Shown here one piece after another: positions 24,774 through 31,977 of a stretch of 38,699 nt of DNA (the stretch's first letter is position 1; the number at the start of each line of letters is the position of its first letter). The notes below the pieces were generated by a model. It ran no database searches. It had not been told where the DNA came from and saw only the letters and a program-made list of their open reading frames with translations. Made by a program: the position numbers and the translations under genes. Origin of the DNA: Hyphomicrobiales bacterium (GTDB lineage: Bacteria > Pseudomonadota > Alphaproteobacteria > Rhizobiales > Beijerinckiaceae); the NCBI GenBank assembly GCA_947455455.1, contig CANGOE010000001.1, forward strand, positions 1 to 38,699, written 5' to 3'.

Positions 24774-25827
24774 CCCCCGTGGTGCTTGGAAGGCTCAAAG
24801 GCAAGCCCAAAACAGAGCGCACCGCCAGATAGCCGAAACACTGGGCCTCCAGAAAATCACCATCCCAGCCAATGCTTTCAACAGGGGCCACATGCACGGC
24901 CAGATGTCGCGCCAGTCCCTCCATGAAGTGCAGATTGTGCCGCCCGCCACCCGCCACCAGCCATTGCAGAGGCGGGGTGGGTACGTGATCCAGTGCCCTA
25001 CACGTGGCCTCGATGGTAAAGGCCGAAAGTGTGGCCAGTCCGTCATGCGGAGACAGGCTTTCGACGATCAACGCGCGCTGATGGAAATCGTTGCGGTCCA
25101 GTGATTTGGGCGGGCGCGTAGCAAAAAAAGGATTGTCGAGCAGTTGGGCCAGCACCTTGCGGTTGACCTGTCCGAGTTGGCTTAGCCGTCCGCCCTCGTC
25201 ATAAGGCAGATTGAAATGCCTGCGCACCCAATCATCGCACAAGGCGGATGCCGGACCGGTGTCAAAGGCCAGTATTGTTGATCCGTCGAGATAGGTCACA
25301 TTGCCGACCCCGCCCCAGTTCAGGATCATTACCGGCTGTTCCAGGCGGCTGGCCAGCGCCTGATGGTAAACCGGCACAAGCGGTGCGCCTTGCCCGCCGG
25401 CTTTCACATCGGCCAGCCGGAATTGGTCGACAACCGCAATCCCAAGCTGTGCGGCCATGCGCCGCCCGTCTCCCAACTGGCGGGTAAAACCCAATTCCGG
25501 CCGGTGATAGACTGTCTGTCCATGCAGGCCGATCAGCTCGATGTCCTGCCGGTTGATGTGGTGATGCCCTATGAACTGCTCGATCGCCATGCTGAAGGCA
25601 TCGGTCACGTCCTCTTCGAGGGCAATCAACGGATCAGACATGGCGCGGCTCGGATCGCGCAAAAAATCCAGCAACCGGTTCTTCAAGGCTTCCGGATAGG
25701 GTAGGGTGGCGCCGGGACCGGCTTCGACAAAGGCCTGGCCATCGGTGCGCAACAGAGCGATGTCAATGCCATCCATCGAGGTGCCGCTGATGGTGCCGAT
25801 GACGGTTCTGGCTTTGTTGGTGTGCAT
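24733..25827 (-). CDS. anmK: Anhydro-N-acetylmuramic acid kinase
   Basis: A 364-residue cytoplasmic kinase of normal AnmK length. The N-terminal GTISGTSMDGID (residues 11-22) is the diagnostic ATP-binding motif. Further family segments are GLHGQTVYHRP, NWGGVGNVTYL, AFDTGPASALCD and the late VAGGGRHN. AnmK phosphorylates and opens 1,6-anhydro-N-acetylmuramate to MurNAc-6-phosphate during peptidoglycan recycling. The start at 25827 gives the family N-terminus; in-frame codons further upstream have no family match. It is divergent from the SMP-30 gene with a 151-base gap carrying a palindrome, and its tail overlaps the DCC gene. It fits the amino-sugar theme of the locus to the right. Confidence 0.93.
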   Translation of the reverse strand: MHTNKARTVIGTISGTSMDGIDIALLRTDGQAFVEAGPGATLPYPEALKNRLLDFLRDPSRAMSDPLIALEEDVTDAFSMAIEQFIGHHHINRQDIELIGLHGQTVYHRPELGFTRQLGDGRRMAAQLGIAVVDQFRLADVKAGGQGAPLVPVYHQALASRLEQPVMILNWGGVGNVTYLDGSTILAFDTGPASALCDDWVRRHFNLPYDEGGRLSQLGQVNRKVLAQLLDNPFFATRPPKSLDRNDFHQRALIVESLSPHDGLATLSAFTIEATCRALDHVPTPPLQWLVAGGGRHNLHFMEGLARHLAVHVAPVESIGWDGDFLEAQCFGYLAVRSVLGLPLSLPSTTGVKVPMTGGRIWPV

Positions 25828-25871
25828 ATGTGTGACCTGTGTCTGCCGTGCGGGAAACATCGATAAACCAG

Positions 25872-25887
25872 TGCACCGGACGGTGCA
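25872..25887. promoter_or_regulatory. Palindromic operator candidate between anmK and the SMP-30 gene
   Basis: TGCACCG-GA-CGGTGCA is a perfect 7-base inverted repeat with a 2-base centre, in the divergent region 45 bases upstream of anmK and about 90 bases upstream of the SMP-30 gene. The arm style is LacI/GntR-like. It could coordinate both genes; the regulator is not known. Confidence 0.4.
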
Positions 25888-25978
25888 ATTTGTTATGTGC
25901 TGTGTCTGCCTTCCGGCCCAGCTTGCGTCTGTCATCCGGGACTGGCATGATTGGAAGCATAAATCCGGAGGAAAGCTG

Positions 25979-26860
25979 TTGCGTATCGATCATCCCGAGT
26001 TGACCACTGTCATCGACATACCATTGAAACTCGGTGAGGGGCCATGCTGGTCTGCGGCAGAGAATGCGCTGTATTTTGTCGATATTCTGGCCCCCAAACT
26101 GTTCCGTCTTGATCTGGCGAGCAAGGCTTTGCGCGAATGGGCCATGCCGAGCGATATCGGCAGTTTCGGGTTGGCCAAAGATGGCCGCATGGTGGTTGCC
26201 CTTCGTGATGGGGTCTATTGGTTCGATCCGGCCACCGAAGCGCTGACCTTGCTGGTGCGCCCCGAACCGGACAAGCCGACCAATCGTCTGAATGACGGCA
26301 AGGTCGGGCCCGATGGCCGCTTCTGGGTCGGTTCGATGGATGACCGCCCGACCAAAGAGCCGGTGGCCGCTTTGTACCGCATCGATACCGAGGGACGTTG
26401 CGACAAGATGGTGGAGGGTCTGATCATCTCGAATGGTCTGGCCTGGTCACCCGACCACCGGACGATGTATCATTCCGATAGCCGCGGGCCTTTTGCCCAA
26501 GCATTCGATTTCGATGTCAAAACGGGTGACTTGTCACGCCAGCGCATCTTGCGGGTGTTGCCGGAGGCCGAAGGCCGTCCGGATGGGGCCGCATGTGATG
26601 CCGAAGGTTATTATTGGGCCGCAGGCGTAACGGCAGGCTGTCTCAACCGGATCGCTCCCGATGGCACGCTGGACCGCAAGGTGATGTTGCCGTTTCCGGC
26701 GCCGACCATGCCGTGCTTTGCCGGGCCCGATATGAAAACCCTTTATGTGACCTCGCTTGCCAAGCAGGTCGACGGTCATGATTATACAGGCACGATTGTG
26801 TCTTTCGAGGTGGATGTGCCCGGTGCGCCTGTCGCACGTTTCGGCGAGCCTCTGGCCTGA
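25979..26860 (+). CDS. SMP-30/gluconolactonase/LRE-family lactonase
   Basis: A 293-residue beta-propeller hydrolase. The metal ligands known from human SMP-30 (E18, N103, N154, D204) have direct counterparts here: E20 in KLGEGPCW, N105 in RLNDGKVG, N152 in SNGLAW and D202 in RPDGAACD. The substrate is a sugar-acid lactone that is opened to the free aldonic acid. GGAGG (25967-25971) sits seven bases before a TTG at 25979, which I take as the start; no ATG gives a family-like N-terminus. The gene lies next to anmK and upstream of the phosphatase gene. A lactonase fits in front of an aldonic or amino-aldonic acid pathway, such as the one encoded from 27461 on. Confidence 0.9.
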   Translation: MRIDHPELTTVIDIPLKLGEGPCWSAAENALYFVDILAPKLFRLDLASKALREWAMPSDIGSFGLAKDGRMVVALRDGVYWFDPATEALTLLVRPEPDKPTNRLNDGKVGPDGRFWVGSMDDRPTKEPVAALYRIDTEGRCDKMVEGLIISNGLAWSPDHRTMYHSDSRGPFAQAFDFDVKTGDLSRQRILRVLPEAEGRPDGAACDAEGYYWAAGVTAGCLNRIAPDGTLDRKVMLPFPAPTMPCFAGPDMKTLYVTSLAKQVDGHDYTGTIVSFEVDVPGAPVARFGEPLA

Positions 26861-26894
26861 GGGACTAAAGTGCAAAGTGGAGTAACGCGTTCAC

Positions 26895-27446
26895 ATGTCT
26901 GACGATCTATCCGTCAATGGTGCCTTGCAGATTGACACGGTAGCTCTGCCCAAGGGGGGCAGACTGGGTTTGGTCCACTGTCCGGGACGCTGTGGCTGGG
27001 ATAGCCATAGCCGTCTTTGGGCCCGTAATCTCGATCAGGATCTGCAGGCAATCAAAGCCTTCGGAGCCTCGCATCTGGTCACGCTGATCGAGGAGAGCGA
27101 ATTTGCGCTGTATGGCGTAGAAGATCTGCCCCATCGCGTGGCAGAGCATGGCCTGATCTGGCATCACTGGCCGGTGGCCGATATGGCGGTGGCGGGGAGT
27201 GTGACACGCCAGCGGATGGCCTTGGAAGTGCCTGATCTGCTCCGCGATTTGCGCAATGACGGCGTGGCGGTGGTGCATTGTGCGGCGGGACTGGGACGGA
27301 CCGGAACCTTTGCGGCCCAATTGCTGGTGACCTCCGGTCTGACACCGCAAAAGGCGATTGCCGCGGTGCGTCAGGCGCGTCCGGGAACGATTGAGACCGA
27401 GGCGCAGGAACAGGCTGTCTATCAGGCGTTATTGCCGGTTTCCTGA
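26895..27446 (+). CDS. Dual-specificity/tyrosine phosphatase, CDKN3-like
   Basis: A 183-residue cytoplasmic phosphatase. The P-loop is H128-C129-A-A-G-L-G-R135-T, the CX5R signature, with C129 the nucleophile. D96 in WPVAD is the probable general acid. The stretch LYGVEDLPHRVAEHGLIWHHWPVAD matches the cyclin-dependent kinase inhibitor 3 (CDKN3) branch known in some bacteria. The start ATG has GGAG 12 bases upstream, a wide but usable spacing. It follows the SMP-30 gene by 34 bases and may share its transcript. It converges on the sugar kinase with 14 bases between stops. Physiological substrate unknown. Confidence 0.85.
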   Translation: MSDDLSVNGALQIDTVALPKGGRLGLVHCPGRCGWDSHSRLWARNLDQDLQAIKAFGASHLVTLIEESEFALYGVEDLPHRVAEHGLIWHHWPVADMAVAGSVTRQRMALEVPDLLRDLRNDGVAVVHCAAGLGRTGTFAAQLLVTSGLTPQKAIAAVRQARPGTIETEAQEQAVYQALLPVS

Positions 27447-27460
27447 ACCCGCTTTGTTGA

Positions 27461-28369
27461 TCAGGCGAATTGGCCTTCGAGGGCTTTCTCGATCTCCGCC
27501 AAAACGGGGATCGAGCTTTGTGCGCCCAATTGCGTGCAGGCCAGACTGCCGGCTGCAACGCCGCGTTGGAGGGCTCCCGTCAAGCCGAAGCCGCGCTGAA
27601 GGGCGGCCGCAAAGGCGCCGCAAAACGAGTCTCCTGCGGCGGTCGTATCAAGGACCTCGACCGGCAGAGCGTCGATGTGCCGCCGGACCCCGTCCGACCA
27701 CGCCACCACGCCATGTTCCCCCAAGGTGACAATGGTGGTCACGGCGTGATCACGGTCGAACTGCATGGCGATGGTATCTGGGGTGGTGCCGGTCATGCCG
27801 ACTTGCCGGGCCAGAGACAGGATTTCACCTTCATTGGCGATCAGCACATCGATGACCGTCAGCAAGGCAGGATCGAGCCGGTCGGCTGGTGCGATATTGA
27901 GAATGACCCGCGCTCCGTTTTGCTTGGCCCAGCGGGCGGCAAGGAGTGTCTGGGTATCGGGTAATTCGCGTTGCAACAGCACAAGGTCGGATGGACCGAG
28001 CGCGAGGGCCGACAGCGCCTCTGCCGAAGCCAGCAGATTGGCTCCCGAAGCCACCGTAATCGCGTTTTCGCCCGCATCGCTCACCGAGATAAAAGCCGCG
28101 CCTGTCGGGGCATCGACACGCTGGATGCATGACAGATCGACACCGGCTTGCTCGAGCGGTGCCAGCCCGAGGCTTGCAAAGGGATCGTGGCCGACAGCGC
28201 CTACCATCCGGGTCGGCGCGCCTGCCCGTGCGGCCGCCAAAGCCTGATTGCCGCCCTTGCCGCCTGCAAATACCTGATAGTCGGGGCCGAGGACGGTTTC
28301 TCCCGCTTGGGCGATATGGGCAACGCGGGTCACAAAATCGACATTGATGGAACCAAACACGGTGATCAT
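27461..28369 (-). CDS. Ribokinase-like PfkB-family sugar kinase
   Basis: A 302-residue kinase. The N-terminal FAGGKGGNQALAAARAGA and the C-terminal DTTAAGDSFCGAF with base D247 are the two PfkB signatures, in the ribokinase variant (AAGD). It phosphorylates a sugar or sugar acid with ATP in the cytoplasm. Start: the ATG at 28369 follows AAGGG. It lies 10 bases downstream of the aldolase gene and is the last gene of the leftward operon, which ends tail to tail with the phosphatase gene. In the proposed pathway it would phosphorylate 2-keto-3-deoxygluconate; the ribokinase-type motifs make D-ribose or a deoxyribose-type substrate an alternative. Confidence 0.92.
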   Translation of the reverse strand: MITVFGSINVDFVTRVAHIAQAGETVLGPDYQVFAGGKGGNQALAAARAGAPTRMVGAVGHDPFASLGLAPLEQAGVDLSCIQRVDAPTGAAFISVSDAGENAITVASGANLLASAEALSALALGPSDLVLLQRELPDTQTLLAARWAKQNGARVILNIAPADRLDPALLTVIDVLIANEGEILSLARQVGMTGTTPDTIAMQFDRDHAVTTIVTLGEHGVVAWSDGVRRHIDALPVEVLDTTAAGDSFCGAFAAALQRGFGLTGALQRGVAAGSLACTQLGAQSSIPVLAEIEKALEGQFA

Positions 28370-28379
28370 AGACAGCCCT

Positions 28380-29033
28380 TTATCGTGGATGCATCTTGCG
28401 CCAGCTCTCGACAAACCGTCCGGCCCGCAAGCCGACTTCTTCGGCGCTGACACCGGGCTTATAGAGGGAGGAGCCGATGCCCATTCCGGCAAGGGGTGTC
28501 TCCCGATAGTGCTCAGCCGTATCCAGCCCGACACCGCCGACCAGCAACAGCCGCAAGGATTTGGGCAACACCGCCGAAAGAGCGCGGATGCCTGCCGGCG
28601 ACATCAATTCACCGGGAAACAATTTGGCCAGATCCGCACCGGTCTCATGCGCAACAAAAGCCTCCGACGCTGTGAACACGCCGGGTGCCGAAATCAATCC
28701 CAATTGCTTGGTGTGGGCGATGACCCCTGCATTGCAATTGGGGGACACGATCAGTGTGCCGCCATGGGCATGGACCGCATTGACATCCTGCACGCTGAGG
28801 ACTGTGCCTGCCCCGATCATGGCGCGTCCCTCGAAATGGCGGGCCATCAGGGCAATGCTGGTCAGCGGATCGGGTGAATTGAGCGGCACCTCGATCAGGG
28901 TAATGCCGGATGCCACCAGGGCTTCACCGACAGCCACCACTTCGGAGGGCGTGATGCCGCGCAAAATCGCGATCAGCGGGCAGTGATCAAAGTGCCGGTC
29001 AAAGGCCAGCCGGAGGGGATGTGCTGTGTTCAT
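28380..29033 (-). CDS. 2-keto-3-deoxy-6-phospho-sugar-acid aldolase (KDPG/KDPGal aldolase family)
   Basis: A 217-residue class I aldolase. The Schiff-base Lys is K137 in [11 protein letters not shown] and the catalytic Glu E48 in [11 protein letters not shown]. The IEVPLNSP form is typical of the KDPGal (DgoA) branch; Eda enzymes usually have VEVTLRTP. The product is pyruvate plus D-glyceraldehyde 3-phosphate. The ATG at 29033 gives the normal N-terminus; the Shine-Dalgarno sequence is weak. The genes on each side are 10 and 9 bases away, so it is a tight operon member. Beside a PLP-dependent dehydratase-type enzyme and a kinase it would complete the breakdown of a 2-keto-3-deoxy acid. Confidence 0.92.
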   Translation of the reverse strand: MNTAHPLRLAFDRHFDHCPLIAILRGITPSEVVAVGEALVASGITLIEVPLNSPDPLTSIALMARHFEGRAMIGAGTVLSVQDVNAVHAHGGTLIVSPNCNAGVIAHTKQLGLISAPGVFTASEAFVAHETGADLAKLFPGELMSPAGIRALSAVLPKSLRLLLVGGVGLDTAEHYRETPLAGMGIGSSLYKPGVSAEEVGLRAGRFVESWRKMHPR

Positions 29034-29042
29034 CGTGACAGA

Positions 29043-30128
29043 TTAGACGATGCAACCGCGCGCCGCTACCGGCCAATCACCGATCAGCTCATGGCCGCGA
29101 ACGACCACCAGCCGGTCGACCATATTGACCACCACGCAGACATGGTTGGGGACAATGCGCACCACATCACCCACCACCGGACGGTCATTGCAGGCCGACA
29201 GGTCGAGAAAGCCGTGCTCTTCGGCAAATTGGGAGATGCGGGCTTGCGGATGTTCGAGGATCAGGCCGAAGCCGTCCAGACCGCCGCCGGTGTCGGCTGT
29301 CAGGGTTTTCGATCCTGAATCCAGAATACCGCGCTCGGCACCCGCCCGCGAAACCACGGTGGCATAGACGTTGAGGGCGCAATCGTTCAGCGTGGCGTGG
29401 CCGTTGCGCATCATCATCCGGTCGTTGAAAATGCAGGTGCCTGCGCGATGTTCGGTTGCCGCTTTGATCTTTCCCAGATTGACCAGATTGGGCGTGCCGC
29501 CGGACGAGACTTCGTTGATCTCGATGCCCGCCTCGCGCAAGCCGGCCCGCACGGTGGCGATGAAGTCCTCCGTTTCGGCCATTTTGCTTTCGGGCGGATA
29601 CATCATCAATCCGGCAAAGGTCAGATGCTTGTTGGCGGCAATCTGTTTGGCCAGATCGATCGCCTCTTGCGGAGTTTCGACACCGGCGCGCTTGCGGCCC
29701 GTATCACATTCCACCATGACTTCGAGCGGCCGACCGCCAATGATGCCCGCTTCCGGCAGGCCGTCGAGCACGGTCTGGTTGTCGCAAGCCACGCGCATTT
29801 TGGCCCGCTGGAGCAACTGGCCAAGGCGACCGATCTTCTGCTCGCCCAGCAGATTGTAGCTGATAAAAATATCGTCGATGCCCGCATCGACCATCACTTC
29901 GGCTTCGCCGATTTTCTGGCAGGTGATGCCTTTGGCTCCGGCCTCGATCTGCATTTTGGCAATGATCGGGCTTTTATGCGTTTTGATATGCGGGCGATTG
30001 GCAACGCCCACCGCATCGCACATGGCTTGAACGCGGGCGATGTTGTTTTCAACCACGTTGAGGTCGATCACCATGGCGGGGGTGCCATAGTCGCGCGCGA
30101 TCTGCGCTTTCAGCTGTGACAGGCCCAT
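29043..30128 (-). CDS. PLP-dependent D-threonine aldolase/D-serine dehydratase-fold enzyme (candidate amino-sugar-acid deaminase)
   Basis: A 361-residue fold III PLP enzyme: an alanine-racemase-type barrel followed by a beta domain. RPHIKTHKS (residues 46-53) carries the cofactor Lys, most likely K49. Near the C terminus NHVC supplies H329 and C331, the metal-ligand pair found in D-serine dehydratases; D-threonine aldolases typically have an Asp at the second place. Members cleave D-threonine or eliminate ammonia from D-serine or beta-hydroxy-D-amino acids; D-glucosaminate dehydratases have been reported in this fold. GAAGGAGG precedes the ATG at 30128, the best ribosome site of the operon. 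It lies 27 bases from the RidA gene. The neighbouring kinase and aldolase favour D-glucosaminate over D-serine. Confidence 0.87.
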   Translation of the reverse strand: MGLSQLKAQIARDYGTPAMVIDLNVVENNIARVQAMCDAVGVANRPHIKTHKSPIIAKMQIEAGAKGITCQKIGEAEVMVDAGIDDIFISYNLLGEQKIGRLGQLLQRAKMRVACDNQTVLDGLPEAGIIGGRPLEVMVECDTGRKRAGVETPQEAIDLAKQIAANKHLTFAGLMMYPPESKMAETEDFIATVRAGLREAGIEINEVSSGGTPNLVNLGKIKAATEHRAGTCIFNDRMMMRNGHATLNDCALNVYATVVSRAGAERGILDSGSKTLTADTGGGLDGFGLILEHPQARISQFAEEHGFLDLSACNDRPVVGDVVRIVPNHVCVVVNMVDRLVVVRGHELIGDWPVAARGCIV

Positions 30129-30155
30129 AGGGGATGCCTCCTTCGGATGGAATAC

Positions 30156-30617
30156 TCAGTTGCGGATCAGCAGGATGGCTTCGATTTCAACCGACATGCG
30201 GTTGGGCAGTGAGCCCATGCCGACAGCCGAGCGCGCATGCCGTCCGGCCTCGCCGAGGACTTCGACAAACAGATCGGAACAGCCATTGATGACTTTGGGA
30301 TGGTCTGAAAAATCCGGTTCGGCATTGACCATGCCCAACAGTTTCACCACGGCCTCGACGCGGGACAGGTCACCCACGGCGGCTTTGGTGGCGGCCAGCA
30401 GATTGAGGCCGGTTAGTCGGGCTTCCTGATAGGCTTCCTCGATGGTGATGTCGCGGCCCAACCGGCCGATCCGATAGGTGCCGTCCGCACGCTTCGGGCC
30501 TTGGCCCGACAAATAGAGAAGATTGCCCGCCCAGCGATAGGGAACATAATTGGCCACGGGAATCGGCATGGCAGGCAAGGTCAGCCCGAGGGCTTCAAGA
30601 CGTTGTTCGGGTGTCAT
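30156..30617 (-). CDS. RidA/YjgF-family protein (enamine/imine deaminase)
   Basis: A 153-residue protein, longer than the 128-residue RidA core by an N-terminal arm (LEALGLTLP..PVANYVPYR) typical of one RidA subfamily. The conserved Arg that binds the imino acid is R129 in HARSAVG, and the family end VEIEAI is present. RidA hydrolyses reactive enamine/imine intermediates made by PLP dehydratases. Its position right beside the PLP enzyme is chemically meaningful: elimination of ammonia or water leaves an enamine that RidA turns into a keto acid. The ATG at 30617 is preceded by AAGGAAG. An extended in-frame frame upstream is unconvincing. Confidence 0.92.
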   Translation of the reverse strand: MTPEQRLEALGLTLPAMPIPVANYVPYRWAGNLLYLSGQGPKRADGTYRIGRLGRDITIEEAYQEARLTGLNLLAATKAAVGDLSRVEAVVKLLGMVNAEPDFSDHPKVINGCSDLFVEVLGEAGRHARSAVGMGSLPNRMSVEIEAILLIRN

Positions 30618-30630
30618 GCTCAGTCTTCCT

Positions 30631-31764
30631 TCACGCTTTGTGCCACAAGGCCCCATTGACGATGACATGGGAGGCCAGCAGACGGGTTTTGCCAGCCAGA
30701 TGCTCTCCTGTCGAGTCGACATAGTCGAACGACCCTTCGCGCCAGTCAATCACGGTGGCATCCCCTGCGCTTCCCGTCTTGAAGGTGCCGAGATCGGGCC
30801 GGTTGAGAGCATGGGCGGCATTCTGTGTGGCCGAACGGATGACCTCGACCAGCGGCATGCCGAGTTCGATGAATTTCGACATCGTGGTCAGCAGATCATA
30901 GGCCGGACCGTCTATGCACAGCGAATGGACATCCGAGGAAATGCAATCGGGCATGAAATTGTTTTTCAACATGGTGCGGGCGGTGGCGAAAGAGAACGAG
31001 CCCATGCCATGGCCGATATCGAAAATCACCCCGCGCTTGCGGGCTTCCAGCACCTCCGGAATCACGCCGCCCGCCGAGGTGGCCGGAGAGTTGGGGAAGG
31101 GGCGGAAGCAATGGGTCAGAATGTCCCCTTTGCGCAAACGGGCCAGCACATCCGGCAAAGTCGGGGGTGGATAATCGATATGCACCATCAGCGGCATGCC
31201 GACTTCATCGGCCACCTGCCGGGCAATATCGAGCGGGACCAGCCCGGAATTGCCGGAGGCATGGAAGCCGACGCGCACCTTGATACCGGCCAGCGAGTCG
31301 CGATGGGCGCGTGCGACATCGACCGTGTCGAGCGGAGCCATCAACCGCAAATCGCCGCTTTCACCGACCATGATGCGTTTGGAAAAACCGTAAATCCCAG
31401 CAAATGAGACGTTCAGATAGGCAATGACGCGAATGGGCGAGGGTTTGATGACATGTTCGAGAAAACCCGGATAATTGCCCGGTCCGGCTGATCCGGTGTC
31501 AACCACCGTGGTGCATCCGCCTTTTCCGAGGATGACCGGATCGACTCCCAGCGAGGTGCCGCCCCAATAGGTATGGGTGTGCAGGTCGATCAGGCCGGGT
31601 GTGACAATCTTGCCTGCGACGTTTTCGACGCTGTCAGCCTGCGCCGCCAGCCCATCGCCGACCGAGACCACCTGACCCGCTTTGAAGGCCACATCGGTGA
31701 CCCGGTCAATCGATTGGGACGGATCGATCACCCGCCCGCCAGTCAGAACAAGATCAAATGCCAT
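30631..31764 (-). CDS. Amidohydrolase/deacetylase-family metallohydrolase (EF0837-type)
   Basis: A 377-residue TIM-barrel amidohydrolase. Metal ligands: H62 and H64 in LHTHT, a probable carbamylated Lys K162 in GIKVRVG, H195 in MVHIDYP, H218 in LTHCFRP and D278 in SSDVHS. Family members act on N-acyl or cyclic amide bonds (D-aminoacylase, dihydroorotase, isoaspartyl dipeptidase relatives); the EF0837-type subgroup is often near PLP-dependent amino-acid enzymes. The ATG at 31764 has GGGAG ten bases upstream; a TTG nine bases earlier is unlikely. It is the first gene of the leftward operon, divergent from the importer, and suited to remove an acyl group from the imported compound. Confidence 0.87.
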   Translation of the reverse strand: MAFDLVLTGGRVIDPSQSIDRVTDVAFKAGQVVSVGDGLAAQADSVENVAGKIVTPGLIDLHTHTYWGGTSLGVDPVILGKGGCTTVVDTGSAGPGNYPGFLEHVIKPSPIRVIAYLNVSFAGIYGFSKRIMVGESGDLRLMAPLDTVDVARAHRDSLAGIKVRVGFHASGNSGLVPLDIARQVADEVGMPLMVHIDYPPPTLPDVLARLRKGDILTHCFRPFPNSPATSAGGVIPEVLEARKRGVIFDIGHGMGSFSFATARTMLKNNFMPDCISSDVHSLCIDGPAYDLLTTMSKFIELGMPLVEVIRSATQNAAHALNRPDLGTFKTGSAGDATVIDWREGSFDYVDSTGEHLAGKTRLLASHVIVNGALWHKA

Positions 31765-31830
31765 GGATGTCAAACTCCCGTTGCCGTGCCCGCAGTATCG
31801 AGCTGTGGATGCTCTGTGTATGGAAAAAAA

Positions 31831-31850
31831 TTACATAAAAAAATATGTAA
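31831..31850. promoter_or_regulatory. 20-base palindrome, candidate operator of the divergent operons
   Basis: Arms TTACAT and ATGTAA flank an eight-base A/T core. It lies immediately downstream of a TTGACC -35-like box (31852-31857, minus strand), so it would sit over the promoter of the amidohydrolase operon. RpiR-family regulators commonly bind AT-rich palindromes with TGTA/TACA halves, and the RpiR gene ends the opposite operon. No binding data. Confidence 0.55.
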
Positions 31851-31906
31851 AGGTCAATAGCGGTGATTTTTGCATTGCAATATAGCGTCAAAAAGCAAAT
31901 TTCGCA

Positions 31907-31936
31907 TTGACAGGCGCTTGCTTGTCTTAATAAATT
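31907..31936 (+). promoter_or_regulatory. Candidate sigma-70 promoter of the importer operon
   Basis: TTGACA at 31907-31912 and TAAATT at 31931-31936 with 18 bases between them. The binding-protein ATG follows at 31978. A short imperfect palindrome, TGCATCAGATGCA (31946-31958), overlaps the expected transcription start and could be a second operator. Confidence 0.5.
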
Positions 31937-31977
31937 TTCATTCAATGCATCAGATGCAAAAATCAGGGGGAATTTGA

